Shown in pieces: positions 32,199-44,734 of a DNA stretch of 64,000 bases. The stretch is from Kryptolebias marmoratus (Eukaryota; Chordata; Actinopteri; Cyprinodontiformes; Rivulidae), in NCBI RefSeq assembly GCF_001649575.2, contig NC_051441.1, forward strand, positions 16,424,988 through 16,488,987, given 5' to 3'. The stretch's first letter is position 1, and each line of letters opens with the position of its first letter. A program made the translations under genes and the position numbers. The notes under the pieces are model-generated. The model saw nothing but the letters and a program-made list of their open reading frames with translations. It did no database searches and was not told the DNA's origin.

Positions 32199-34590
32199 CT
32201 CTAAAAAACATACAGTTGGAGAAGCCTGCTTTTAACAGCTTGACTTTTTCTTTCTTTTAATCAAACTATCAGAGCTTTCTCTAAAAACCCGAACGTCCTG
32301 ACAGTTCATCATCAGCGTCTCGTGATTTATGTCCTCACTAATTGCAATAACTGCAGTTTTAAAAAATATATATTTGTGTACATATTTCTGCTTTTCTCTT
32401 GTGTTGTGATTAGTTCTTCCCTATTGTTGTAATTCATATGTGATTCTTAAAAAGAACATTTATCAAATTACACTACATGACGCCTGCCGAATGTCCTGTT
32501 AGTAACTCCAGGTTTCATTTCATAATAAATAAAAACTGTAAAGGTAGATGTGTTTTCACAGCCAAATAATAAATGTTGTAAAGGTTTTAGTGTTCAAAAC
32601 ATTTCCATCCAAAGAATGTAACAATGTTGTGGAAAACACAAATGGAATGTATAGAAATATATTTTAGTTTTTTTTTTTTTACTTATTTGAATAGAGGACA
32701 ATTTTTACACATCCAGTAGTAAAAGTATGTAAATAATTATAGAGTTAATGAAAGAAATCCAAGTTAGAAAATGACACTAATATTTCAGATTCAGTTTTCA
32801 TAAACATACTGATGGTTTGTTTGTATTTCAGTGTGTGGATCAAGTTCGAAGTCTCTAGTTTCAAGAGCTTAAGATTCAGAAAACCTGATTCATCCCTGAG
32901 GGGCGATTCAGGAAGCAAGTAAAGAAAAGAGAATGATATAAAAGGCTTAAATAAAATGATAAAGCAATGAAGATTTGTATAGAGGAGCAAGAAATAGACG
33001 AGGGGCTTGTCGGTGGGGAGGCAGGTTCGGGTGGCGTAAAGTTTCAAAATGTGTCGTACTTGTACGTTTGTCATATTTGAAACGTATAGTTGTGCTGCAA
33101 CTGCACACGGTACCTTTTTATGATCGTTTTATGTTAAAAGGATATAATCAACTTTTGCTAAAGGGTCTCGTTTTGGTGTCCGTGTTACCCAACAAACGCT
33201 CAGTGGTGTTTTAAAGACGGATCGCTGTTCGTGGGAAGAGGTTCGTCTTTATCAGCAGCCAAGTTTAGTTTGTTGTTAGCAGAACGGACTCGTTTGGAAA
33301 TCGGGACCAGTGTAATTAACAGATAGTTTTCTACCTCGTGTCCTTTCACATCTCAACCTGAAAGTTTGTGTTACCACAATAAAAGTCTCAAAGGGATGTC
33401 TTTTTTCACGTGCATTTTCTCCTGTATGGAAGTCCATTTCTGTCGCTCTGAAAAAAGCGACAAAAAGGTAATGTGTAATGTGTAGCCACAACACTGGTTA
33501 AGAAGACTTTTAAGGCTTTAATAACTTAGGTTATGATCATCAGCCCCAAACTCCCAAAGAAAACAAAATCAAAACTCACTCTCTTTTGCTTGGTCCATGT
33601 CTTTAAGTAAGTAAAATAAGCAATAAATATAAATTCAATATTTTCAAAAGCCTCACATTACAGAACAAAGTGTTCTCAAAGTAAATACACACAGCACCAT
33701 CTTCTGGACGACTTCAAGAACTACAGCTTTATTTTTATCAAATGTTTGTCCTTTATTTAACTAAGAAAAATAGACTTAAAATCAAAAATTTGCATGGTTG
33801 TCCTGGATAAGATGGGCTGCAGCTTAAAATGGCACAGAACCTAATGGAAGTTTATATTTACTGCAACTAAAAACTAATCAAAGTAATAAGATCTGGCACT
33901 AGGTTAACATACCACTTATTCATAAATACGAGTCCACGCATGCTCATCAGTTGTTACTAATCATTTTACTGACTTTTATATGTTTTATATCTTCAAGACA
34001 GCTGGAGCTAAAGGTGGTTCCTCTAAATTTTTTAGTGTTACCACTACGCTGCATAAAACATGAATAAAACACATTTTTCAAAAGAACCATAGACTAAAAG
34101 TTGCATTTATATATGCTTTACATTAGTCAATCAGACTACGGCAGGTTAGAATTGCTAATAAGTCAATTAAACAAAGTTATAATGACATAACAAGCAGCTA
34201 AAACTGTTTTCATACATTTATAACTCTAGTTGTCTATATTTTATAACTATTATCACAAAGCTGTGCTATTTGCACCTTTAAATTTTATTTAATTACAAGA
34301 AAAGTTTTCAGGATCCCTCACTTGGTGTTTCATGACCCACAGTTGGGTCTAGACCCTAACTTTGGAAACCCCTGAGTTAAATAACAATCTTCAGTGTCTA
34401 AGTTTAAAAGACTGTTTAACACACTGAAAACAAAGCTTGAAAAAAAATTTATTGGCGGTTTAGCAAAACATAAAAAGTTATTTAAATGTCAGTTTTATTT
34501 TTTCTTATTTTTGCTCGTTTTCTTCAAGACTCGGACAATAAACTAGCTAGCATTCTAGCATTAGCATTAGGGGCTAAAAACACGGAAGAG
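32199..34590. other. 3' UTR of the plus zinc-finger gene, then intergenic sequence
   Basis: Two AATAAA signals (32524-32529, 32568-32573) mark a likely 3' end near 32.6 kb. The rest is AT-rich and shows no coding segment. At 34250-34380 is a copy of the repeat also found at 3735-4010 (TGGTGTTTCATGACCCACAG and a short Pu/Py tail). Confidence 0.5.
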
Positions 34591-34599
34591 AGAGAAGAG

Positions 34600-35104
34600 G
34601 CTCTGTCCAATCAGAAGAGTCGGGGGCGGGGTTTACCATCACTCCTCGCCCCTCTCTCCTTTGCTTTGTAAATTTCCTCCTTGTTTGTAGTTTATAAATC
34701 CAACACTAGGTGTCGGTGTTGCCTGAGGAGGGTTGAAACCGCCTTGCCTTGCACGTGCAGGTGAGACTGCTGTGCAGAAACTGTCTAAAAGGTCTTGTTG
34801 TTGTCGTTGCCAGGGCCCGCCCTCCTCCCGTTCGCTGATAGGCGCTGCCTTTTGATAGACGGGCTCGCGCCAAAATCGGATCGAGTCAACAAGCGACGGG
34901 GCGTGGCTTGTGCCGCTTATCGAGACCGTGTTTATAGACACATGCAGGCGGCCCGTGATGTCCATAAGTTAGAGAGAAGTCACAGAAGTCGTCTGCTGAA
35001 ATCGTACAGGGACTTTCTCTCGCATTTTGAGGCTTTGCTTCACTGTTGGACTCGTGTTTTAGATAGAAGTGGGTGTTTTTTTGCTTTTGTACAAGTTGTT
35101 CATC
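34600..35104 (+). promoter_or_regulatory. tef: tef upstream (beta-type) promoter region
   Basis: Holds CCAATCAGAAG at about 34608, a GC box GGGGGCGGGG at about 34622-34631 and a CACGTG E-box at 34752-34757. The first ATG of the short exon follows at 35105. E-boxes suit a gene of the clock-output PAR bZIP group, but function here is inferred. Confidence 0.5.
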
Positions 35105-38100
35105 ATGTCAACAGCAAACCAGATCTTCTTTGGGGAAAGGAGCGACGTCCCTGACCTCCTGAAGGCCTTAGCTGACTACTCCTTCCCTGCTTTTGATGAC
35201 ATAGGTGAGCTTTATTTTTCCTATTTCATTGCACTTATCCAAACAGAAAGCTATTCTTTAAACTTTGCATGCAGCACTTGTTATTAAACATTGAAAATTT
35301 GTATCAAACAGATTTGAAATATGAGTAGAAACATAAAAATTGTATTTTTAAATATTTGCTTGTACATTATTCTAAATTCATTACAGTTTAAACCACATTT
35401 ATTTGCAATAGTATACCAAATAAAATAAGTTGCTTGATAGTGTAAATCCAATTGTTAAAACAAATATGTTTTTAAAAAATTCACTTTTTGACAGTCGTCC
35501 ATCTCCATGTGACTCTACTGGGAGGTCTAATTATCACGTTGCTGGGACAGTTATGTCATTCAGTCAGTTATAGTCATAACTGGATGAGTGTAAGAGGATC
35601 ATCAGGTGTGGCTCGAGCAGAAAGTTTCATGGACAGGTGATAAAAGGCTGCAGCTGCTGAATATCAGCAGGTGTTTCACCATAATGTCGCCACATGACAG
35701 CCTGCAGCTGATGTAACCAACCTGAAACAGTCTTCAGGCAAAGTTTCATTAGGTGTCTCTGTGCACATGGTTTGCTTTAAAATTACTGTAAGCTTTTTTT
35801 TAAAAAAAAACGTCTTCTTTAGAATATGAGTACAGATGAGCAAACAACTATTTACCCAAATAGAGCTCCAACCCCTAAAAAAACTGTCTTAAATTCATTC
35901 ACTATTAAGATTCATAAAAATAAAAGTGTATTTTGACAATAAAGACCATTCAGTTTAAGGAGTCTACCAATCAGAATAAACAGAAAAAGTCTGCTGAATT
36001 ACATGAGAAATAGCTATAAAGTCTGCAGATTACTGTAAAGCAGTTTGTACCAGGTCAGTGTAATATAGATAACTATAAATTTGATTTATCTGTCACGGAT
36101 TATAAATTGCCATAAAAAATTAAATCTCACACAAACAACTAGCGCAGGGGTGTTTAACCCTGGTCCTGGAGGGCCACCATCCTGCATGTTTTACTTGTTT
36201 CTCTGCTCCAACACACCTGATGTGAATCAATGGGTGATTAACAGGCTTCTGCAGAACATGAAGAGGTAATTTAACCTCTGAATCAGGTGTGTTGGAGCAG
36301 GGAGACGAGTAAAACATGCAGGATAGTGGCTCTCCAGGACCAGGATTACTCGCATTTCTTGAACTAACTCCAGCTTCTTTTAAACAAAGTATGTGTTGGG
36401 GATGACCCTCGGCTACTAGCCCACCAGATTTTAGCTCAAAATCGGTAAAACTGATCAAGTTATAACCACGTTTGCATTTAAGTTGATTGGCTGTGGCAAC
36501 CATCTTAAACCAGGTCGACTCCTTGCAGAGGTATGTTCAGTGTTACTTTCTGAGAGTTTGTCATACCTGGATGGGCATTTATGAGCTGACAAAAAAACTA
36601 CTTATTATTATTTGGCAGTAGTAAACTGTAATAATGCATATCTGCCTCCCAGTCTGACATGATTTTACTACGGCCTGCAGACTACGTCAACTTAACAAGG
36701 AAGTCGAGAAGAGCTCTTTTTTTAATTAGGGTGTGGTGATGACTGGGTTCTCCAGCAGGTGAATTTAACAAGTGGATGAACAGGGGTGGGTGGTTAACTG
36801 AAAGCAAGGATTACAGATTAACAGAGATCACACTGAACACAAGAAAAGGTTTTAAGAAAAACAAATACAATCAAACTACAAAATCAAAACCCTATCATAA
36901 CAGTTTTAATAAAATATGCCCTGTGGTTCATTAAATATTTTGCTAACAGACAAACAAGTTGTCAAACCTTTTATGACGGCAGGTGATAACTAGTCAGAAT
37001 ATTATAAAAAATCCTCCACACATCATGTCCCGATGCAACAGCAGCACCAATGTGAGCCTAAACCTGTTCTTTGTTTTTCTTCTAAGTTACTTCAGCCTCA
37101 CAGAGACAGACTGGCAAAGTCGGCCAAAGTGCTTTTTGAAACACTCCATATCCACAAACATGCTAAATGTTTGGTCTTGTAAACAAGTTTTTGTTAAGTC
37201 AGAATTGTTTTAATTTTGTGGTGGCAAAATCAAGACGTTTGCGTTCGTGTTGCACATTTTATCACCTCACCTGTCACACGATGTGCGCGAATATGGCAGC
37301 CATTTTGACTAAAAATACTAAATTTGATTTTATTTTCTTGCTTAATGTTTTTTTCCCCCTGTAAAGAAATACCCGAACAGTTGGCCTACAATATTAATGT
37401 AGCGTGACGTGTTTGCAGAAAGCATTTCTGTACATATTTAAAGAAAAACACATACAATTGCTGTGATGCGTGTGCAGACAAGGTTATGTTTTAATATTAT
37501 GTGTAATACTGTGTAATACTGCATTATACAAGTGAGGCCACTAATGTGAGTGCAAATATCCCATCAAAACATTTATTTAGTGATGCAAACATTAAAAACT
37601 GTCTTCAGTTCTCTTTTAGTATTCCTGATCTTACTGTAGGAATTTCACTGGCATCCTCTCTTTGCTAATATTACCATTATTTGAAAAGCTAACAGATATT
37701 CTTAAATTGAATATTGTAAAAGTGAGTGTAGGTGAGAGGTATCCACTGTCCTAGGGAATAGCCAGCAAGCTATGCAACATAGAAATGTGAAATTTCTGTT
37801 TTTGTGGTACTGGGAGTCGATCTAAAACCTTAATGTTAATTATTATTTTAATTTTTATTAAACACAACAAGTGTGCTCAGAAAGAAGGCTATTTTATAAA
37901 AAAAAAATGAAGAAAAAAAAAATAAAAACACCTTACCATATCCCCCCATGTTCCTGTTTTAGTTTTTAGTTTGTTTTTTTTGTGGGCGCGAGCTCTTCTG
38001 CTCTCATTGACTTGCACGTGCGGTGGGAGCCGGAGCTCCGCCCCCAGCGACAGATTGTACTTTCACGAGACCGGACGTGGGCGGAACGCACGTGTTTGGC

Positions 38101-41100
38101 CACGAGTGTCTTGTTCTTGCAAGTGACAAGGAGTCATTTGAGGGGCAGACTTCCTGTGTTTGGGCGGCAGCTCGGTTTCTAGTCAAACGCGAGCAGCGGG
38201 ACTCTAAGAATTACTTTTTCGTCTCCGTCTCTTTTCATTTTTAGCCCCTGTGGTAAAAACTTCACACTTAAAATATCTTTCCGTGCATTTAGGCTAAAGG
38301 TATACTAGTACTGCAGCTCGTACTCATATTCAAACTAACTATTCTTATGTGTTTTGTGGCTAAAAAATGAGAAACAGACGAACTACTAGAGTAGAAAACG
38401 CCGCTGTGATGCATATATTCATATTCATAGCCGTGATAACCAATCAGCTTCCACTATTTGGTCGACGGGCGCGGCATGCGACAGCTACAACCAATCAACC
38501 TCCAGTATTCTGAAAACGGGCGCGACACGCGCCTCATGAATATCCAATGAGAACGCTCGGTGGGCACAGAGAACAAGTTGTTTTATTCCCCCCCCCCCCN
38601 TGAACCGTTATTATTGACACATAAACTCCGACACCAGCAGGAGTCGCAGGGAAAGTTCGAGTTCCCGGTGTCACCTTCTAATATCGGTTCCGGTGTCGTC
38701 CCGGTCCCCTCCTCGGAGCTTAGCGAGGAACAATGCCTGGCAAAGCGGCAGTGGCGCTTAACGCCGCTCCGGCGGCTCCACAGAAGTCCTTCCCTTTTGT
38801 TTTGAAGAAGATCATGGATATCCCACCTCCTAACATCCTGGAGGAAGGCGACGACGGTGAGCTTTATTTACGTGATGCTCAGGGTTTTTGTTGTTGTTGT
38901 TGTTGTTGTTGTTGTTTGTTTCTCACCTGAATAAACTCTAAGTTTGAAGGAGGTTTAAACTACCCAAACGTCGCCTAATCTCTCGCCAGGGGTGATTAAG
39001 TGTGTTTTAATTGTATAAAATGATGGCCGGGTTTTGTGGTGACAGTGCGGTTTTTGAGCCATGTGTTGCGCGCAGCCAGTTTTCATCTCAAGGCTGCGAG
39101 GAAGCAGAAAAGAACAAAAAGTTCCCACTTGTCTGGGCTGGTCTCAAGGCTGTGAAAGCGGACTGTGAAGACACCTGAAGACAGAGGCGATGTTCGGCGT
39201 TTCACCCAGGTCGTGGGTTTGGTGTTTTTTGGTTCCCAGGCTGCATCTTGCAGGGTTTTATTTTGTTTAGGGTTGCATCTGTGCATGTGTGGAACAAGTG
39301 AGACTCCAATCTGACTTCTGTGACACCTCCATTCTGCATTATTATTAATATTATTCTTTACAACATCGTTGATAGGTTACAACATTATTTTATTTATACA
39401 GGTTTTGGTCGTATATGATCCCAGCTCCCCCTTCCATCCGTACGTGAAGTTTCTTTGTTTTAGGTCACGTGTGAGCAGAACAGCTCACAAAAAACTGTTT
39501 TATTTCATTTTTAAAATTTTTTCCTTATTGTCTTTTACACAGATCTAGAGAAAGAAAAGCAGAGCTCCTCCGAGGATGGCGAGGGAGGTGGGGCGGTGGC
39601 GTCCAGTGCTGGTGGAGGTGCAAGAGGAGGAGGCGGAGGAACAGGGGGCGGTAGTGGCGGCAGTGGAGGCGTATCAGCCTCCCTGACCCCTGCCATATGG
39701 GAGAAGACCATTCCATACGATGGGGAGACCTTCCACTTGGAGTACATGGACCTGGACGAGTTCCTCCTGGAGAACGGCATCCCCGTGAGCCTGGAGGAGG
39801 AGGAGCTGCAGAGGACTCTGACTTCAGTGGGCGGCAAAGGCAAATCCGCTCCCAAACTTCCTGAATTAGCTGCTGCAGCCACTTCCACTCCTCCTCCTCC
39901 TCCTCTAGACGCTGCTCCTGCAGCCGAAGTTTCTGTCTCCACCCCAAATCCTGCCCCTTCTCCTTCTCCTCCATCTCCCTCCGTGGTCGCCTCCAACCCG
40001 GAGGAAGCGGCGACGGTCACGACCTTACAACCCGCTAAACTAGAAGAGGACGACGAGCAGGGGGGACAGGAGGAAGAGCAAGAGGAGGGACATGAGGAGG
40101 AATCCTTGCCAGAGGAGGCGACCGCAGAAGTGGAAGTGAAGAAAAAGGGTAAGCGGCACAGATTCGTGTAACAATAACAGGTGTAGTTTGGATTCGACAA
40201 AAGAAGAAAGAAACTCGCCAACTTCTGCGTCAAAAAGCTAAATATAGGAAACAGCTGGCTGTAGGTTTAACGCTCGAATGTTATTTTTGTTGCCTGTTGA
40301 CGCATGAACTCCCTTTGCACCTCTGAATCTCCAGGTTCTCACCTAAACTAGAAGCTAAAATGAGTCGTTTTATTAAAATAAACTTTAGATTCTTGCTGCC
40401 TCAGAAAAGGAAAAGGGTAAACTGTGAACAACCTAAATTTAACATTAGCTGTTAGATTCACAACCCTCCTGAGGAGAAAAAAATAACTGACCTCAAGATG
40501 TTTTTGCGCAGTTTTCACACCTAAAAAATGTAACAAATTGTTGGCAGGAGCTTTGTGTAGATTGGAGTTTTGTGCGATTAATAAAAACAAACGTGCGGTG
40601 TATTCTTACAAGCGAGAAATCTGTTGTTTTTTCTTCAACTAACGTGTTCAGATGGTATTTCTGCATCAGTGACATAGAGAAAATATTCAAACAAAGCTGA
40701 ACATTAAGAATAGGCTTATAACAGACACGTGTGATAACTGTTCTTTTTATTTTTTGTGCCCGTAGACGGCGGCGCCGCAGAACGCAACACGCCCTCCCCG
40801 ATCGATCCGGACGCCATTGAGGTGGACATAAACTTCCAGCCGGATCCGACTGATCTGGTCCTGTCCAGCGTTCCCGGCGGTGAACTGTTCAACCCGCGCA
40901 AGCACAAGTTCTCCGACGAGGAGCTGAAGCCGCAGCCGATGATCAAGAAGGCCAAGAAAGTGTTTGTTCCCGATGAACAGAAGGTAGTTCCACTAAAAAT
41001 GAGCAACAAATGAAACTGCAGACTTTCTGTATTAGCCGTTACTTCGAAGTGAAACACAAGTTGTTTGAAATCCTTTCATTTTTTTTATTTTTTATATCGG

Positions 41101-41369
41101 TTGAGTTGAATCCTGCTTGACCTCATCTTTGACTTTTCATTTTCACGCTCTAGGATGAGAAGTACTGGTCCAGGAGGAAGAAGAACAACCTGGCGGCGAA
41201 GCGTTCCCGCGATGCGCGGCGGCTGAAGGAGAACCAGATCACGGTGCGCGCCTCCTTCCTGGAGCGGGAAAACGCCGCGCTCAGGCAGCAGGTCGCTGAG
41301 CTGCGAAAGGACTGCGGGCGCTGCAAGAATATCTTGGCCCGCTACGAGGCGAAGTACGGCCCGCTGTAA
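35105..41369 (+). CDS. tef: Thyrotrophic embryonic factor (PAR bZIP), two first exons
   Basis: Nuclear PAR-bZIP activator that binds D-boxes (TTAYGTAA) and drives clock-output genes. Alternative first coding exons are 35105-35204 ([14 protein letters not shown]..., with [14 protein letters not shown]) and 38733-38856 (MPGKAAVAL..., with [14 protein letters not shown]). Both end in phase 1 and splice to shared exons 39543-40148, 40766-40983 and 41154-41369. They predict 379 and 387 residues. Exon 2 has [20 protein letters not shown] and [10 protein letters not shown], the conserved activation region. Exon 3 is the PAR domain with [16 protein letters not shown] and [20 protein letters not shown]. 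Exon 4 is the bZIP with [18 protein letters not shown] and ends [23 protein letters not shown] and synteny favour tef over hlf or dbp. A glycine-rich linker ([20 protein letters not shown]) precedes the activation region. Confidence 0.95.
36147..36362. mobile_element. Palindromic MITE
   Basis: The left arm GGTCCTGGAGGGCCACCATC, CTGCATGTTTTACTTGTTTC, TCTGCTCCAACACACCTGAT is mirrored by ATCAGGTGTGTTGGAGCAGG, GAGTAAAACATGCAGGAT and TCTCCAGGACCAGG. The arms are close to 90 bases around a short loop. It is a well-known abundant form in teleost genomes. Confidence 0.85.
36365..36580 (-). repeat. Dispersed repeat family R2, copy 3 (inverted)
   Basis: The reverse complement reads with AAGATGGTTGCCACAGCCAA, GTTATAACTTGATCAGTTTT and TTTTGAGCTAAAATCTGGTG. 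This is the same block order as the copies at 12.2 and 26.0 kb. Confidence 0.6.
37960..38732 (+). promoter_or_regulatory. tef: tef internal (alpha-type) promoter
   Basis: CpG-rich island ahead of the second first exon. It has CACGTG at 38015-38020 and 38089-38094, and three CCAAT boxes within about 110 bases (ACCAATCAGC near 38440, ACCAATCAAC near 38491, TCCAATGAG near 38544). A C-run with one undetermined base at 38600 marks a sequencing difficulty. Confidence 0.6.
38886..38920. repeat. (TTG)n microsatellite
   Basis: About ten TTG units right after the donor of the second tef first exon. Confidence 0.9.
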
Positions 41370-44300
41370 AAAAGTGGGGGGGGAACCCAACAACAACAAA
41401 AAAACAAAAACAAAACAAATCCATGAAGCATCAATGAGACCGAAGCAGAACTCCCTTCCCCACAGACATCCAACACAGACACAAACACAGAGGGAACGTT
41501 AAATTTTGCACTGTTGTCTTCACTGACCTCCCGTCACTGTGTCAGGCTCCGGTCGCCGGAGTTTGGGATACACGCTGGCAGGCAGTGGGGCGCGATGGGA
41601 GCGGTGGTCACAGGTGGGCCTGTGGAGAGCGCCTGGCTCCTGCACTCAGAGGGGGAGGCGGACTGTTCTGGGGTACTCCCATGCTCGAAGGCACATGGAA
41701 AATAATAGGGTTTATCTCAAAAAACAAAGAGCAGGGGAGCTTTTTACGTCATTTTAGCGCCACACAGAGCTTCTTAGAGGACCAAATCCTGAGTAGGGTC
41801 AATTAGGAGTTGTGTGTTTGTACCGATGCACACTTAACATATGTCTCTTTTTTCTTGTGTTGCACTAAAGTCTGACTGAGGCTAAATAGAAGAGCAGGAT
41901 TCATGTTGGTACTACTAGGGGGTAAAGCACAGAGGGGGGCTTTAGTGGTATGGGTCAGTCATGGTTTTTCCCTGTCCTAACCCACACACAAGCCCAGTTT
42001 AAAACAGCAGCGCATATTGACAGTCTTACTCCCAGTTCGTGGTGTTGTGTGTTAATCAGCCTCGTTTTTTGCACTTTTTTTCTTAAAAAACACACGACGT
42101 GTAACGACTGGTAGCACAGGGGGGCGTGCAGTAGCTTCTATAGAGGGGGTGGAAAAAAAAAACAAGCATGATCTGTAGTTAAAGCTACTGTGGCTTTTTT
42201 TAAAATTTAATTATAGACCTTTGATCAGCTTTCAAAGCCTCACATAATCAAAGATTTTTCTTATTTTTAAATGTGCAGCTTTAAAACGGAGGTGGGGGGG
42301 GGGTAATATTTTTTACTAAAGGTTAGCATTAAGAGTGGAAGTCTGATGACGTCCAGGGCCCTCACCTGAGGAGGGATATGTCGATTTGGAGAGTTTATTT
42401 CACTGCACACTGCAAGTAGAGGGCGCTAGAGTCACTGTCTGTTACAGTGTAGAGACACAGGACTGAGTTTTATTTGTTTTTTCTTAAAAAAAAAGAAAAG
42501 AAAAAATGTTGCCAGGCCAAAAGCCTGCGTACTTCTTGTAAATATCCAGTCTTTAACCCGAGACTCTGACTGTCTTTTATTAACCCGACAATATCTTAAT
42601 ATTTGCCAAATAGTCAATGAGTGCTGTATTTATTCTGAAGGTAATAACACATCTGTTGATTGTGGCGTATAATAACAAAATGTCAGACGATTCTTATGTT
42701 ATGAAACCAATAACTGAGCAGGGAATTTAATGGGGTAAACTGTGCTTTTGGATGTTTTTAATGCAGATCTATATATATATATAGTTACTCGTTTCTATTT
42801 TGTTTCTCCTTTTACGTGTCGAGAACGGGGGAAAACCGAATAAACAGGCAAAGCACATTTGTGTTAATCTTAAGTGACACTTCCTAGCCTGATTGGTTAA
42901 GTGGTGCACAGAAGGCACCTTAGCTCGATGCGAGTCCGAGGCGATGAACCGAGTTCGTTTTTTTGCCAAAGTGGCCGAATCCGTCTGATGTACCGAACGC
43001 AGACTGTTAGGAGATTATTTTTTTTTTAACGTTTTTTCCGCGTCTTTGGCAGGCGTGCGCAGTTTCTCGTGCTCGTTTAAAAAAACCCACTGTATTCTCA
43101 AAAAAAAAAGGAAAAACGTGGCAATAATACTCTTATGTAACCGATGCTCGTTTGAGTTCAGTAATCATGTCGTGTGTGAACTTGCTCCGATGTACTGAAT
43201 CGAAATGTCCCAAAAGTCATCCGTGCTTCCAGTTCAGATCCCTCTGTGTTTCTTTAGGGATCCTAATGCATGAAACCCAGTGATGTCGTGTTTTTTTAAA
43301 TTTTTTTTAATATACCTTTTTCATCCTTTTTCGCACCAAGTGTACTTAACGTCTGTGAAACCATCGCTGTCTGGGCTGACGGCGGGCCGCTGCCGTCCCG
43401 CCAAACGAAGGCAGAGCGCGTCTGCTATGATGCCTTTTGTTTTTAGGATCAGCACAACAGCACCATCTGTCCCTCAAAACGACGGCGAACAGCTTAAAAC
43501 AAATAAGACAAGAAGAAAGCATCCAGCTGCAGGTTGATCTGTATCCACACACACTGGATCAGTTGGTGCTTTTGTGTGTTTTTTTTATTTCTTTGGACAA
43601 TATTTGAGTTTCCTGATGGTGTAGTGTAACAGACATTTTTAAGGATTGTTATTTTTTTTTTTGCGTTTGACATTCAGGAGCTGACATCTGGCTGCATCCT
43701 CCTGTTCAGACGACAGTGTAGCTAAATGAGTGAACTTTTAATTTGTTTTAATCCGAAAACAAATATTTGGCATGAGATTAAAACAAAGGGCGCCTTTTTT
43801 TGGGGAAGGGAGTAAATTCTAATTCTAACTTGAAAAGGATCACAGAGGGTATGTAGCAGACTCTTATTTGTTTTTATTTAATCTGATGCGAAGCACCTTA
43901 AAAAAATGGGCTTAAAATAGACGAAATTAAGTGACGTTTAACAAAAGTCGCAGATCCGAAATGTTTGTGTTTTTGGTTGTAAAAGAAAAAATATGAGTTT
44001 TTTTAAGCCGCGTTTAGGCAACGACTGTTAAAAACTGAATTTTGTTCGTTTCGTGTTAAAAGATTTTCAATGTAGCACTTACTGCAGATGATTTAAGAAA
44101 TAAAAAAAGATGACGAAATAGAACCAGATGCATCAGCTTTCCTGAATGAAATATTTAATCAGTAGACGAGGCTCATTATTAAAGCTAAGCATGTTGCTGC
44201 TGGTTTAAAGTGCTTCGCATCGATGACACTTTTTACTGTTTGTTGTCCTACGGGGAGAGAAAAAAGAAACTTTGCATCCTTTGTCTGAGGCGTTTGAACC

Positions 44301-44425
44301 TTTGTTCTCTCCTTTTTATATCGACGTTTTTTTTGTAATCATGTACCTGATACATGCAGCTGTAGTGATATCTAACCGTGTCTTGTAAAAATGCATCTGA
44401 AATAAAAGTGTTTTATCGACAGACG
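41370..44425 (+). other. tef: tef 3' UTR
   Basis: About 3 kb of non-coding sequence after the stop. AATAAA at 44401-44406, followed by AGTGTTTTATCG, is the likely end. A TTATGTAA D-box-like site lies at 43133-43140. G-runs near 42293-42302 and several A/T runs are present. Confidence 0.65.
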
Positions 44426-44499
44426 GGCTGCGGCTCTGACTTCGCTCGCGTCACCGAGCGGCTGCTGCAGCTGCCGGTCGGAGACAAAGAAACCACCCT

Positions 44500-44625
44500 G
44501 AGAACACACACACACACATCACTGCTTCAGTACCGCTGCTCATCAGTATTCCAGAGGAGTAGGGGATGTTACGTAATGATCCCAGTGAAGCTGGGTTACG
44601 TAACAGCATAGGGGTGTGTGTGTGG
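44500..44625. promoter_or_regulatory. Nested dyad with two perfect D-boxes
   Basis: TTACGTAA occurs at 44569-44576 and again at 44596-44603. Between them lie CCCAG and CTGGG arms around a TGAAG loop, so the core is a near-palindrome. Outside, an (AC)n run at about 44503-44518 faces a (GT)n run at about 44614-44624. TTACGTAA is the PAR-bZIP/NFIL3 D-box. The site lies about 165 bases beyond the tef polyadenylation signal. A regulatory role is inferred. Confidence 0.5.
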
Positions 44626-44734
44626 ACGGAGCGAGACAAAAGGATCAGACGGTCATGAGGATGCAGGAGGACAAAGGCTGAACAGGGATGCGTTTGAAGA
44701 CGCTGACACGATCAAGTAGACCAAGGACATTTAA

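Larger units (their letters stand above)
35205..37960 (+). other. tef: tef first intron (5' part)
   Basis: AT-rich intron between the two alternative first exons. It contains a palindromic MITE (36147-36362) and an inverted R2 repeat (36365-36580). I see no further coding exon. Confidence 0.6.

Noticed and set aside
39535..40233. Long antisense frames over tef exon 2
   Set aside because: Low-complexity Ser/Pro/Leu complement of the glycine- and glutamate-rich tef exon.
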